Shown: in pieces, positions 31,328 through 43,800 of the stretch
Layout of the letters: each line of letters opens with the position of its first letter
How positions within the stretch are numbered: position 1 is the first letter of the stretch
Source: Leguminivora glycinivorella
Taxonomy: Eukaryota; Arthropoda; Insecta; Lepidoptera; Tortricidae
DNA: 64,000 nt
Assembly: GCF_023078275.1 (NCBI RefSeq)
Contig: NC_062985.1
Coordinates: 5,845,408 to 5,909,407 of the forward strand
Direction: 5' to 3'
Program-made: the position numbers and the translations under genes
Notes under the pieces: generated by a model
Seen by the model: the letters and a program-made list of their open reading frames with translations, nothing else
Database searches by the model: none
What the model was told of the DNA's origin: nothing

Positions 31328-31514
31328 CAGTCTGACCAAAAAGAGTAGAAATTAAAAAGTGTCAACATTGTAGTGTCACCCCTTTCAAATAAATATGTGT
31401 GAGAAAACGGGACGACACTACGATGTTGCCACAATATTTTTTTTAATCTGATAAGAACATTTATCCTCCAAGGTTATTTTATTTCCTAAAATCTACACTA
31501 TTTTGGTCAGACTG
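31328..31514. mobile_element. 187-bp MITE, CAGTCTGACCAAAA termini
   Basis: Left end CAGTCTGACCAAAAAGAGTAG; right end is the complement of CAGTCTGACCAAAATAGTGTAG. Noncoding. Its terminal GACCA motif recalls the MITE at 32634-33792. Confidence 0.7.
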
Positions 31515-31519
31515 TAAGT

Positions 31520-32630
31520 AGGTAGGTACTTATTAACACTACTTTTTACGATTAACTTGTAATAAATAAGCATATATTCTTTTGCAAGCAAATCTACTGC
31601 AGCTTTATGAAGTTTTTTTTAAATGTACATTTAGGTATTTTAATTACATTAACAAATACTCGGTATAAAATCTAACGTAAGTTCGTTGTTCTGCCGTTGT
31701 ATAATAAACAATTTAGCACAAGTCTGTAGGGGTGAACGAGCCGAAATGAGACTTGCGAGGGTATCTATATGCCTAAAGTTCAATGCATCTAGTACTGGGC
31801 TGGAAATATTCCTAAATTTCATGAACAATAAAGACTTGTAGAGTTAGAAGACACCCAAACAATAGAGGACGGGTTATTATCCGAGTTAGAAGCACTGAGC
31901 CAGGATTCGGGATAATTGTTATTGTTTCACTCGTTAACATGTACACGTTCCAACCAAAATGTTTTAGGTATATACATAAATGTATCTGTATTTACATAAC
32001 TGACTGACTAGATTAATATATATTTGAGTTTTATATGTGTAGAACTCTAGTAATAGTTTTGCTCAGAACGTTTATAAAATATAGAGTAGGTACTTTATGA
32101 AAAAGATTGATATGTACATCATAATTAAAATTGTGTATTAAATCTGTGGTTTTATCGCAACGGTGAAACACGCGACATAAATATGTTATCCACTTGTCAA
32201 TATTACTATGATCATCATCGGACGTCACTTCAAAATTATCTCCATTCTATACACACATAGCAAATATGTATAAGTATGTCATTTTGGTTTTGCTGTTCCC
32301 AGTTGGTTAGACAATGATTGAGAGACGCATGTTTTGTGAGTAATGTTCCGTTTAAACACTGACTAACATCTTCAAAAAACAGTGAAAATATGAGTAAAAT
32401 AATCCAGTAAAAATGTAAACAATATTAAGAGCGTTTACGTGGATGACGCATTAAAGATGCTTGGAACAACACTTTACATCAAAGTGCACTGACTACTCTT
32501 CCGGGAACTTGAAAGCTTTAACGCTTGTAAATAACAGATTTTATTAGATACGGTTCCAACATCTATTTTAATCGATGACACCAGATACTCGAATTTTCAA
32601 ATTGAAGTTCCATTTTTGCTCAAACTCTAT
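31520..32630. other. No gene seen
   Basis: AT-rich intron-like DNA. Frames on either strand are short and lack splice context. Confidence 0.4.
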
Positions 32631-32727
32631 GGTGGTAAAGCCTGACCAGAAATAGGTACTTATATACGATTATTGTCAGGAGGGCGCTGTTATTTTGATG
32701 TCAGTTCAGTTTAGTATGACGAAAATA

Positions 32728-33732
32728 TTGGGTTGGCACAAAAGTAATGACACACTCTGCAAAACTCTATACATTTCCTTTCTTAAGTTAATTGTTTTCG
32801 ATAATATTCAAGTATGTTGTAGAACATTCTAGGTACTTCTAATGTGAGGGTATATAAAGCCGCCCTCGTGATTGGTTTAGTTAGATTGAAATAAAATGGA
32901 CGAGCGACAAGTTCGAACACTTTACTTATACGAGTACTTGTTAGGCCACAGTGCGCGGGCTGTGGCTGACAATATCAACACTGCATTGGGCGCTGGAAGT
33001 ACAAGTTATGCCACGGTGTCCAGATGGTTTGACCGTTTTAAATCAGGAGACAGGAGCCTTGAAAGTCAGTCACGCTCAGGGCGACCACCTGCATTCAATG
33101 ATGACGATTTACGCCGCGAACTACAGTCGAATCCTGATGCTACTACTCGTGAATTAGCGGAAGCACTTAACTGCAGTCACCACGCTGTGGAATACCATCT
33201 GCATGAGCTTGGGTATCGAAAAGTTTTGGCTCGATGGGTACCGCACATCCTTACCGACGCCAGTCGTGCAGTCCGTGTCGCCATCTGTCAATCACTTTTG
33301 CTGCGACCCCGACGTAAAGAGTTTTTGACTGATCTGGTTACGGGAGATGAATCATGGATTTATTATGAGAACGATACACGTCGTGCTTTTTGGCTGCCTC
33401 GAGAAGAAACGCTTGGGCTGGAAGACGATACCCCACCCACCTTATTCTCCAGACCTCGCACCATCAGACTTTCATTTGTTTAGAGCCCTGAAACGACATT
33501 TGCGGGGTAAACAATTCAATGATTTCCATGATGTACAGGTGGAGTTGAACAACTTTTTCAAGGCACAGCCATCAGAGTTCTGGACGAAAGGCATCCAAAC
33601 TTTGCCGGATCGTTGGCAAGAAGTCATAGATGCTAATGATGATTACATCATCGACTAAGCTTTTTGTATTGTAGTAATAATAAAAAATAGAAAACGTAAA
33701 CCAAGTGTCTCATTACTTTTGTGCCAACCCAA
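32728..33732 (+). mobile_element. mariner transposon, internally deleted
   Basis: 1,005 bp with inverted ends TTGGGTTGGCACAAAAGTAA and TA target duplications (32726-32727 and 33733-33734). Active mariners are about 1.3 kb, so roughly 0.3 kb is missing from the middle of the transposase gene. The DNA ends look intact. Confidence 0.92.
32896..33658 (+). pseudogene. mariner transposase, missing central catalytic part
   Basis: ATG at 32896, just inside the transposon end. Residues ~1-110 are the paired-like HTH DNA-binding part (WFDRFKSGDRSLE...RSGRP). The first catalytic Asp lies in TGDESWIYYEN. After AFWLPREE the frame shifts, and the sequence resumes in another frame at HPPYSPDLAPSDFHLFRALK, the third-Asp block, continuing to a normal C-terminus at 33658. 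The second Asp block (the DNARPH region in this family) is deleted. The product cannot cut DNA but might still bind ends. Confidence 0.9.
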
Positions 33733-33835
33733 TAGTACTAATGAAATTCCGCAACATGGCGCGAAGTCATATATTTCTGGTCAGACTTTACCTCTTGGTT
33801 TTTGGGGATAGTATCCGAACATTTATTTAACAGTT

Positions 33836-33962
33836 GGGTCGGTTGCACCAAACCGTCTGTCACCGTCAAAACGTTAGCTAAATTTAATTGTATGAGAAGT
33901 TCCATAGACCTCTGCCGCGTGACGATGATGTGTTTGTGAAATGTGGTTGATGCAACTGGCCC
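33836..33962. mobile_element. MITE, GGGCCRGTTGCACCAAAC family
   Basis: Inverted termini GGGTCGGTTGCACCAAACCG and AACCACATTTCACAAACACA...AACTGGCCC. The interior shares 'aagttccatagacctctgcc' with 49121-49330 and 51069-51195. Confidence 0.75.
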
Positions 33963-34273
33963 TAAGTCACAGAAAAACAATAAACTGAATGACTCTTCTT
34001 TTCGCACAAGGAAGAGAAGTAATACCTACGTGTTAAGGTGGTGTTAAGGCTGGTAAATATGACGAATAACTTTCGTTGCTAAAAGTCAGGAAATGTCGCG
34101 TTAGTCGCGTTACAAAGAATAAAAGTTTTATAGGTGTGACCAACTTTTCGCAACTACATTTCACAAACTACTGACACGAGAGAAATCAGATAGATTGCTT
34201 CTACTTTGTTTTCTAGCGATGGCTAGGAAAGTTTTGTGATACAGATGGCGATATGTACCTACTTATAAAATAT

Positions 34274-34480
34274 TACATTGTGCAACACGGGGCGTAAATT
34301 AAATATATCAAACGCAAGTAAAGGACGACTTTTAAATATTCTTACGACCCGAGTAATGCAAAAATATGTAACAGTTAATTTTGGAACTAGAAATATCTAT
34401 ATAACTCCCTAAGGAAAAAGGTTTTGCTATAACTCCCGCTACGCCTGCGTGCAACGACATACTGAGCAAGTGTGATGAAA
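34274..34480 (+). repeat. GTGCAACACGGGG repeat, copy 1
   Basis: Shares GTGCAACAnGGGG at one end and CTATAACTCnCGCTnCGCCT plus GCGTGCAA near the other with 53863-54142. Class unknown. Confidence 0.55.
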
Positions 34481-34786
34481 ATAAAATGTGTGTAATAAAT
34501 ATACGCCCCCGTCTTGCAAAACGTCAGCTGTGTATATGAGTAAACGAAGACCCTTGCAAGTCAGCAGAATGCTTGCCGCTTGGCGTAACTCGAACGGTGT
34601 TTCACGCTTCAGGTCCCTCGTAAAATGCGATTAGCGTCATTAATGCTGACCACGGCTTGTACCTTAATATCACGCAATACTATCTGCATGTCTAATCTAT
34701 CTGCATGTCTAATGTCGCAATACTATCTGTAATAGTTACAAATAGAACCTGAGGTTTTGAAATTTAGGGGTGATTTTTAAATTCAT

Positions 34787-35015
34787 TCATCATCATCCTC
34801 CTTGCGTTATCCCGGCATTTTGCCACGGCTCATGGGAGCCTGGGGTCCGCTTTGACAAATAATCCCAAGATTTGGCGTAGGCACTAGTTTTTACGAGAGC
34901 GACTGCCATCTGACCTACCAACCCAAAGGGTAAACTAGACCTTATTGGAATTAGTCCGGTTTCCACACGATGTTTTGCTTCACCGAAAAGCGACTCGTAA
35001 GTATCAAATGACAAT
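34787..35015 (-). repeat. Interspersed repeat, CCCGGCATTTTGCCACGG family
   Basis: Contains TTATCCCGGCATTTTGCCAC, GGAGCCTGGGGTCCGCTTTG and CACCGAAAAGCGACT. A very common lepidopteran repeat. The - strand frame 34793-35014 is repeat sequence. Confidence 0.7.
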
Positions 35016-35019
35016 TGAT

Positions 35020-36740
35020 TTTTAAATTCATTATGCGCTATAAAATCCGCCTTGTTATGTTACAGGTGCGATACAGATTTTCGGTGCTTTAATCACTAAA
35101 GAAAAACGTGATGAAGTTTTTTATTATACCGGAACGTTAACTTTAATTTTATTGTCTACGTATTGTGTCTGACATTTGCCTGAAATATGTATGTGTAACC
35201 CATTAGATTTAGATTTAGATTTCTTTATTTCATGATAAAAATGCCAAAGTTATGTTTATCTTCTCATCATGATCGTCGAAAATTACATTATAAATTGAAA
35301 ATAATAAAATTAATATTTTCTCCCAATAAGGATCGTCATTTACAAATAGAAATACACAAAACACAATAAAATTAAGAAATGAAATAAAATCCGAAGTCAG
35401 TGTAATCAAATGCATGCTATCACAAATTCAATTACATGTACTCATTTACAGAGTACAGAGGGTTATCGTTAATTAACGAAGTTAACATTTCGATTAACGG
35501 ATTAACTTTTAAGTTAACTTGAAAAAATGTTAAAGGTTAAATTTCTTTCTCGTTAATTTAGGGCACAGGCGCCATCTTAAATGCTTCGTCATAAATGGCT
35601 CATTCCTAAGATCGTGGATTTGGCAGGTGAAGATAGGGTTCGTAGTAAGTAGGGCCGATGACACGCTTGGCAGGTTCTGCCTTCGTGCAGCCTGAAAGTG
35701 CTTTTTATGATCATTCTTTTTCAAAGAGCGATCGAAATGTAAAGTAAGGTTACCTACGAAGTTAAATATTTGATTTGAATGGAATCAAAAATGATCAATT
35801 GAAAACGACGACGCTTGTGGCAGCGCAATAAAGTTTGCCAGGCACTATGACATTTTTAGAAGATTTACATGTCGCATACCTATAGTAGACGTATCAAGTG
35901 ACGTCAACCGTCATTCATTACAAATCCTAAATAGCTATCAGAAAAGTCTGGACAGGTTTATCACATTTATAACGCAATGACGTCGCTTTTGGCACTCCTG
36001 GCGGAGGCGTGGCGTCGCCTTCGCCTGACGTCATTTTACGTCGCTTGAAGAATTCGAAAACTGGGTCGGTATACTCGCTATTTTCACCTCATCCTCAGCA
36101 AATGAGAGACACCTTGCATATTTTCGTTGCTTTACAAGCGAGTCGGACTTAGAAAACCAGTCTAATCATCTCTACACCCGTAGGAAGTAAAGTAATCCTA
36201 AAATTGAAATAGATAGAGTCTACACTGATTTTGAAGACAACAACGTGAAAACAATGTTTTTGTAGACATTTAACATTCACAATGACTTGACATTTCGTCA
36301 CTACTTTAAAAAAAAACTTGTATCTTCCTCTGTTATTGAAAAGAAAATTGTAGTAAGTATGTATGGAATGCATATAGACTTACTACGTTTTAACTTTGAG
36401 GAGCAGCGTGAGATACGAGATTTTTTCATAGTGACGTTTTCTAGATTTTGCCATTGTAAAAAGCCTTGCAGAATTGTAGATGCATTTTTCTCCTGTGTCG
36501 TTTTAAAAAGACTCTGAAAGACTTTCTGCCTTACAAAATACAAAGCTACGTCTTTATTTAATCCGCCGACATTATTTAAGTACTTAGGTAGTGATTTTTC
36601 TCGTAATAGGTATGTAGTCGTAATTATGTGTCATTACTAAATGTAGGTCCATTTACATTTCGGAGTCATAAAAAATATAGAGAATCAAGGAGTTCAAAGG
36701 ATAATTCTTATTCTGTACTTAGTCACTGTAGTACAAGTAT
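35020..36740. other. No gene seen; GTTAAC-rich patch
   Basis: A cluster of GTTAA/TTAAC motifs lies at 35464-35540, next to a retro-like tail with TTTAGA repeats (35204-35226). Other frames lack coding signals. Confidence 0.4.
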
Positions 36741-36755
36741 GATGAAGTTTTTCAG

Positions 36756-36898
36756 TAAGGACTAATATTGTATACCGCTCAAGTGTTCGACTCGCCGACA
36801 CGCTTTTAGCAATGATAACAAAGTCCCAGAGAATTCTAAAAAGGTCACTGCCCATTAGCGACAAGCGGCAAGTTCACCAATCAGAAAACCGAGAACAC
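36756..36898 (+). CDS. Weak candidate internal exon
   Basis: A 143-base open stretch between an acceptor (GTTTTTCAG) and a consensus donor (CAC|GTGAGT), entering in phase 1 and leaving in phase 0. Composition is basic (SQRILKRSLPISDKRQVHQS). No partner exons were found on the + strand, so chance is quite possible. Confidence 0.2.
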
Positions 36899-37015
36899 GT
36901 GAGTGCTCATTCACTTTTAAAGAGGCCTGGATGTATAGTTTAGTCTAAGTCCTTGTGCTTATAGGATTTACGTAGATACAGCACAACAGGTACAGTACAG
37001 GGTAGGTTGTAAGTA

Positions 37016-37106
37016 CAGTCAACCAATTGGAACCCTAGGCCACTGTAGAACTATGTCATAGTGACATTATAAATCAGAGTGGCCTAGGGTTCCAATTGGT
37101 TAACTG
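37016..37106. mobile_element. 91-bp MITE with TA target duplications
   Basis: Nearly perfect inverted arms around AACCAATTGGAACCCTAGGC, flanked by TA at 37014-37015 and 37107-37108. Confidence 0.85.
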
Positions 37107-37424
37107 TACATACCTAGTTTAAATTTAACGATTCACATGACGGGAAATGAGTCATTTGCCGCCTGGCTCGTCTAATTCTTGGAGCCTCAACTAACATGAA
37201 TGTAAATCTTAAAAAGATTAATTTACCGTTTTTATCAGATATGTTACGACATGATAAATGCTAGTTATCTGAAACCAACTCTCGTGCATTGTTCTTCAAC
37301 GTCTTAAACTTGACCTCATTCGCACAAGCGAGATGGGCAGAGAAAATAATGGTTCACAAAGTATAAAGTATAGGTGTTTACTCTTCAACGAAACTACAAA
37401 ACAACTAAACTATGAACTAATAAA

Positions 37425-37697
37425 TTAAACTATAACTAAACTAAATCTACCTATAAAATAAAACCCTATAAATAAATAAAAAATAGAACCTAAATCAGAG
37501 CCGGCCGGTACCGGCCGGGTGCCCAGAAGGCTGGCGGCATTGCCGCGCTGAACAGCAATGCCGATGCGCTGGGCAAGATATGCTCCAGCCTTCCGGTCAC
37601 CCGACGCGTCTATTAAGCATTTGGCCAGCTCTGTGAAAATGCCGTGTGCTCCTTGACCCCACGACCCAAGCGTCTCTACCCCAAACGGCTCAAACAT
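37425..37697 (-). pseudogene. LINE polyprotein C-terminus
   Basis: A - strand frame with EPFGVETLGSWGQGAHGI, then YLAQRIGIAVQRGNAASLLGT, a tail found at the end of many invertebrate LINE RT proteins (xPFxxET.G.WG...QRxxxAIQRGNAAS). It runs into an AT-rich 3' UTR. 5' parts are absent. Confidence 0.75.
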
Positions 37698-37699
37698 GC

Positions 37700-38285
37700 A
37701 GCCTCTTCAACGTTCATATAGGTTAGTTTTTAGGTCTAAGTGTTCATTATATTAATATTTTGTGATGTGTAAATAATTTGAATTCATTCCTTCTACGACA
37801 AAGCCGAATCAAGTATAGTTAGAGAAATTAATAATGGCTGACAAGTACAATAAAGTTTTTGTTCGGTTGTCTCGGCCGCTCGGCTTTTGTTACCGAATAT
37901 GTCTGAACTTTACGAAACAAGAAATCACATATACTTATTTCAATGGTACTTTTTTGACATGTTTGTTTATTTTAGCGAAGGCCTGAGTCCTGAGTGTAGT
38001 TAGTGTCCTATTCCTAGTGATCGTCGACGAAGATATGTATTTAGATAAAATTCTACTTTATATGTCTGCATTGATCACCCACTTGAACTAAACATATATT
38101 ATATCTGTAATATAATAAATAGACATAGGTGTAGTAAAATATGTACCAAGTAGGTACGTATGCAATTAGTTTCGGTCGTTAAAGCTAACGGAACACAATT
38201 TCAGATCACAAACGGAAATAGGTTAAACATTAAATCATTTATGTGGCTGTTATTAATACGTTGTCTTACATAAAATAATCTGGGC
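37700..38285. other. No gene seen
   Basis: AT-rich with no supported exon. Confidence 0.4.
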
Positions 38286-38286
38286 A

Positions 38287-38815
38287 ACAATAGTTATTTG
38301 TTATACAAGGGTGCAAAGTTGTATTTTAACGCCGAGTGTGAAATTGAAAAACGAGCAAGTGTTTTTCACTTGCTCGTTTTCTATATCGGATTCTATAGTT
38401 GAACCACGAGCGAAGCGAGTGGTTCGAGAATAGAATCCTGCACTTGCGAGTTTTTCAACACACGAGAAGTAAAATACATTTGCACCAGTGTGTAACACAA
38501 AACTTTTCCCCTCACTATAGCGAGGAAAGTACAACGCAAAAAACGCGTTTATCACTGCTTCCAGTAGTTCCACAGGTGGTAAAACATCTTCATCACTAGA
38601 TTCACCCATTTTTATTAATATCCACTTCCATGCTTAGGGTAATTAGGTGAAATTAGACGTATTTTGGTATAACATTTTGATCTTGTAGAAAATTTGACTA
38701 TATTCAAGGTCAAATTACTTTATCCACTAGTGGATAAAATGCGTTTTTACCCGCTGGTATTAAAGGATAAACCAACGTGTTTCCGAGCCAGTGAGGAGAA
38801 AAGTTTTAAGCATTA
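38287..38815 (+). repeat. ~430-530 bp interspersed repeat, copy 1
   Basis: One of three copies (also 39258-39690 and 60477-60923). Shared marks in order: GTTATTTGTTATACAAGGG, TTTTAACGCCGAGTGTG, ACCACGAGCGAAGCGAGTGG, CACTATAGCGAGGAAA, TGCTTCCAGTAGTTCCACAG and ACCCGCTGGTATTAAAGGA. This copy keeps an extra hairpin (AGCAAGTGTTTTTCACTTGC). Frames overlapping it are repeat sequence. Confidence 0.85.
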
Positions 38816-38918
38816 TTAAATGAACGCCCAGTATTTTATCAAAATTATCACTTTTGCTTTCATAAATAAGGGATTTTATGAAGCAGAATTTTCAAGATCA
38901 GCAGGTCTACTATGATTC

Positions 38919-39025
38919 TAATTTTATCATTTATCTTTGTGGATATTCCGTCAGGTTCTGGCAAGTATGTAAGTGTAAGAGTGACAGATGGTTATCCACT
39001 TTGATAAGTGATTAAATTGGAAGCA
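38919..39025. mobile_element. Degenerate MITE, relative of 51375-51529
   Basis: Shares GCAAGTATGTaAGTGTaAGA and GTGACAGATG and the TTATCACTTATC-type arms with the intact copy at 51375-51529. Confidence 0.6.
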
Positions 39026-39257
39026 TACCTAATAGCCAGGCTGGAAGCGACGGAGATGGAGAAGAAAGTGAAGAAACACGGTGCAACAATGAAATATACG
39101 GAGAAGATGGGTATATACCTAACCCTTGATGCTGCTGCAGCACATTGTTTTTATAGTTCCTAATCTATGTACTTGAGCAGTTTTTTCCGGTTACAACAAA
39201 TAGCGTTCAATCTCCAACTTTTTTGCAATCTCGATCATTCATACGAAATAGTGTAAC

Positions 39258-39690
39258 ATTAGTTATTTGTTATACAAGGGGGCAAAGTTGTATTTTAACG
39301 CCGAGTGTGGAATTGAAAAACGAGTAAGTGAAAGGATTCTATAGTTGAACCACGAGCGAAGCGAGTGGTTCGAGAATAGAATCCTGAACTTGCGAGTTTT
39401 TTAACACACGAGAAGTAAAATACATTTGCACCCGAGTGTAACACAAAACTTTTCCCCTCACTATAGCGAGGAAACTACAACGCAAAAAATGCGTTTATCA
39501 CTGCTTCCAGTAGTTCCACAGGTGGTAAATCATCTTTATTACCCGATTCACCTACTTTTATCAATTTTAAGGCAGTTAATTTGATTTTATTCAAGGTCAA
39601 ATTACTTTACCCACTAGTGGATAAAATGCGTTTTTACCCGCTGGTATTAAAGGACAAAACGCGTGTTTCCGAGCTAGTGAGGGGAAAAAT
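39258..39690 (+). repeat. Interspersed repeat, copy 2
   Basis: Second copy of the 38287-38815 element. It ends (GAGCTAGTGAGGGGAAAAA) only about 15 bases from the donor of the - strand exon at 39706-39851. Confidence 0.85.
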
Positions 39691-39705
39691 AAATTATCTG
39701 CTTAC

Positions 39706-39851
39706 TGTCTCCTCTCAGCGAGCAGCGAATCGCTGCGATGCAGCTTCAGAAACGCCTTCCGAATCGTGGCTATCGGCAGACTGTCCCTTCGCAAACTGAA
39801 CCGCACGCGGGCACAGGACGGCACTGATGGAGCTGGCAGGAGCTCCTCCAT
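39706..39851 (-). CDS. First coding exon, unknown protein (alternative N-terminus)
   Basis: On the - strand ACCAAAATGG gives a strong start context at 39851. 48 codons follow, then AGACA|GTAAGC, leaving two bases (phase 2). The peptide begins MEELLPAPSVPSCARV and is basic with serines in RRDS and HRSDS contexts; no signal peptide. Base composition is much richer in G+C than the flanks, as for a 5' exon with its own promoter. Phase and strand equal those of the exons at 29805-30190 and 58460-58553, which points to one gene with alternative first exons. The product is not recognised. Confidence 0.62.
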
Positions 39852-39854
39852 TTT

Positions 39855-40800
39855 GGTTTATATGCAACGTTTGCGGTTAAACCACCTTATAACTATTACA
39901 CTAAGCGCACTCCAAAGTAATGCTTTGAAAAAAATCTTAACACTAATCGCGTTAAGGTTCAGTTCAGTCAGAAACTTTTAAACGATCTAGTTTATGCACG
40001 TGTCAGCAACCTTTTAAAATATAATCTGTCTGTAACTCTGTACCCTATAGGTACCACTTTGACCCTAAATCGGTATTCTCTCTAAGAAAAGAAAGACACC
40101 CGCAAGCGACTCGCGAGCAACACTTTGCCGACCGCTGCGTTTAAGAACGAGTAGGTACTAGGAGCGATAACTCTTCAGCGACGATTTAAAAACACTTTAG
40201 CAACACCAAAAACGTTTCACCAAGAAATAAACTCCATGTTTTTATGTAATACACCTTTTCAGTAACACGGCACAACACAATGTTACAGCCGTTTCATGTC
40301 TTATCACACTCATATTTGCTCTGGAGATAGGCAGATGAGTAAATAGTAAATACGACTCCCGCCTACCTAATTTTGCATTAATTGAGCTTATATGCATACA
40401 TTTCAGTGCAAGTAAATAAAGATAGTGAGTATACCTATCAATTTATCTGTAAAAAATATTTCTACATCAATGTGAAGTAACGCGGTAAAATCGGATCTAC
40501 TCTCCAACAAAATATTGATAAAAGCGAAGGTTAATCTAATCGGAAAATAGATATGGCTTTGTAAAGATAAGATCACGTTCAGACCTAACAAAGTTTTCAG
40601 AAAACTGCAGACTTTTCTCCTCCTATTATATAGAAATAAAAGCCATTGCGTAGCGCCGATGAAGACGTGTTTACTGTCACGTATGATTTTTGTCGCTACT
40701 GTGCACTTCCACCACTGGCTTGTACTTCGAATTTGAACCCTACAGCTACTCGAATCCTCAACCGCTGGACCTGCTTACTATATTATATATTATTGAACTA
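39855..40800. other. No gene seen; may hold promoter of the 39851 exon
   Basis: Sequence just upstream of the - strand ATG at 39851. No TATA box or initiator can be asserted. The rest up to the satellite is AT-rich. Confidence 0.35.
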
Positions 40801-40809
40801 CATATACTC

Positions 40810-43800
40810 TAGTATGAGACTCACTTATTTAGTGTTGGCACGCGGAGGTGGCGCCGCGTATGTCGCTCGTCACTGCTATACTCCAGTAATGAGACTCACT
40901 GTCCGGGGAGGGGGAGCGCCGGTGTAGGCACGTGGAGGTGGCGCCGCGTATGTCACTCGTCGCTGCTATACTCCAGTAATGAGACTCACTGTCCGGGGAG
41001 TACCGCCGGTGTAGGCACGTGGAGGTGGCGCCGCCTATGTTGCTCGTCGCTGCTATAGTCCAGAGCTATATTCCAGTAATGAGACTCACTGTCCGGGGAG
41101 CGCCGCCGGTGTAGGCACGCGGAGGTGGCGCCGCGTATGTTGCTCGTCGCTGCTATACTCCAGTAATGAGACTCACTGTCCGGGGAGCGCCGGTGTAGGC
41201 ACGCGGAGGTGGCGCCGCGTATGTTGCTCGTCGCTGCTATACTCCAGTAATGAGACTCACTGTCCGGGGAGCGCCGGTGTAGGCACGCGGAGGTGGCGCC
41301 GCGTATGTTGCTCGTCACTGCTATACTCCAGTAATGAGACTCACTGTCCGGGGAGCGCCGGTGTAGGCACGTGGAGGTGGCGCCGCGTATGTTGCTCGTC
41401 GCTGCTATACTCCAGTAATGAGACTCACTGTCCGGGGAGCGCCGGTGTAGGCACGCGGAGGTGGCGCCGCGTATGTTGCTCGTCGCTGCTATACTCCAGA
41501 GCTATATTCCAGTAATGAGACTCACTGTCCGGGAAGCGCCGCCGGTGTAGGCACGCTGAGGTGGCGCCGCGTATGTTGCTCGTCGCTGCTATACTCCAGT
41601 AATGAGACTCACTGTCCGGGGAGCGCCGGTGTAGGCACGCGGAGGTGGCGCCGCGTATGTTGCTCGTCGCTGCTATACTCCAGTAATGAGACTCACTGTC
41701 CGGGGAGCGCCGGTGTAGGCACGCGGAGGTGGCGCCGCGTATGTTGTTCGTCGCTGCTATACTCCAGTAATGAGACTCACTGTCCGGGGAGCGCCGGTGT
41801 AGGCACGCGGAGGTGGCGCCGCGTATGTTGTTCGTCGCTGCTATACTCCAGTAATGAGACTCACTGTCCGGGGAGCGCCGGTGTAGGCACGCGGAGGTGG
41901 CGCCGCGTATGTTGCTCGTCTGCTATACTCCAGAGCTATACTCCAGTAATGAGACTCACTGTCCGGGGAGCGCCGGTGTAGGCACGCGGAGGTGGCGCCG
42001 CGTATGTTGCTCGTCGCTGCTATACTCCAGAGCTATACTCCAGTAATGAGACTCACTGTCCGGGGAGCGCCGGTGTAGGCACGCGGAGGTGGCGCCGCGT
42101 ATGTCGCTCGTCGCTGCTATACTCCAGAGCTATACTCCAGTAATGAGACTCACTGTCCGGGGAGCGCCGGTGTAGGCACGCGGAGGTGGCGCCGCGTATG
42201 TCGCTCGTCGCTGCTATACTCCAGAGCTATACTCCAGTAATGAGACTCACTGTCCGGGGAGCGCCGGTGTAGGCACGCGGAGGTGGCGCCGCGTATGTCG
42301 CTCGTCGCTGCTATACTCCAGTAATGAGACTCACTGTCCGGGGAGCGCCGGTGTAGGCACGCGGAGGTGGCGCCGCGTATGTCGCTCGTCGCTGCTATAC
42401 TCCAGTAATGAGACTCACTGTCCGGGGAGCGCCGGTGTAGGCACGCGGAGGTGGCGCCGCGTATGTCGCTCGTCGCTGCTATACTCCAGAGCTATACTCC
42501 AGTAATGAGACTCACTGTCCGGGGAGCGCCGGTGTAGGCACGCGGAGGTGGCGCCGCGTATGTCGCTCGTCGCTGCTATACTCCAGAGCTATACTCCAGT
42601 AATGAGACTCACTGTCCGGGGAGCGCCGGTGTAGGCACGCGGAGGTGGCGCCGCGTATGTCGCTCGTCGCTGCTATACTCCAGAGCTATACTCCAGTAAT
42701 GAGACTCACTGTCCGGGGAGCGCCGGTGTAGGCACGCGGAGGTGGCGCCGCGTATGTCGCTCGTCGCTGCTATACTCCAGAGCTATACTCCAGTAATGAG
42801 ACTCACTGTCCGGGGAGCGCCGGTGTAGGCACGCGGAGGTGGCGCCGCGTATGCTCGCTCGTCGCTGCTATACTCCAGAGCTATATTCCAGTAATGAGAC
42901 TCACTGTCCGGGGAGCGCCGGTGTAGGCACGCGGAGGTGGCGCCGCGTATGTCGCTCGTCGCTGCTATACTCCAGAGCTATACTCCAGTAATGAGACTCA
43001 CTGTCCGGGGAGCGCCGGTGTAGGCACGCGGAGGTGGCGCCGCGTATGTTGCTCGTCGCTGCTATACTCCAGAGCTATACTCCAGTAATGAGACTCACTG
43101 TCCGGGGAGCGCCGGTGTAGGCACGCGGAGGTGGCGCCGCGTATGTTGCTCGTCGCTGCTATACTCCAGAGCTATACTCCAGTAATGAGACTCACTGTCC
43201 GGGGAGCGCCGGTGTAGGCACGCGGAGGTGGCGCCGCGTATGTTGCTCGTCGCTGCTATACTCCAGAGCTATACTCCAGTAATGAGACTCACTGTCCGGG
43301 GAGCGCCGGTGTAGGCACGCGGAGGTGGCGCCGCGTATGTTGCTCGTCGCTGCTATACTCCAGAGCTATACTCCAGTAATGAGACTCACTGTCCGGGGAG
43401 CGCCGGTGTAGGCACGCGGAGGTGGCGCCGCGTATGTCGCTCGTCGCTGCTATACTCCAGAGCTATACTCCAGTAATGAGACTCACTGTCCGGGGAGCGC
43501 CGGTGTAGGCACGCGGAGGTGGCGCCGCGTATGTCGCTCGTCGCTGCTATACTCCAGAGCTATACTCCAGTAATGAGACTCACTGTCCGGGGAGCGCCGG
43601 TGTAGGCACGCGGAGGTGGCGCCGCGTATGTCGCTCGTCGCTGCTATACTCCAGAGCTATACTCCAGTAATGAGACTCACTGTCCGGGGAGCGCCGGTGT
43701 AGGCACGCGGAGGTGGCGCCGCGTATGTCGCTCGTCGCTGCTATACTCCAGAGCTATACTCCAGTAATGAGACTCACTGTCCGGGGAGCGCCGGTGTAGG

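Larger units (their letters stand above)
32634..33792. mobile_element. MITE interrupted by mariner
   Basis: Left end GGTAAAGCCTGACCAGAAAT and right end ATTTCTGGTCAGACTTTACC are inverted partners. The mariner at 32728-33732 sits at a TA inside it. Without the mariner the MITE would be about 150 bp. Confidence 0.8.
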
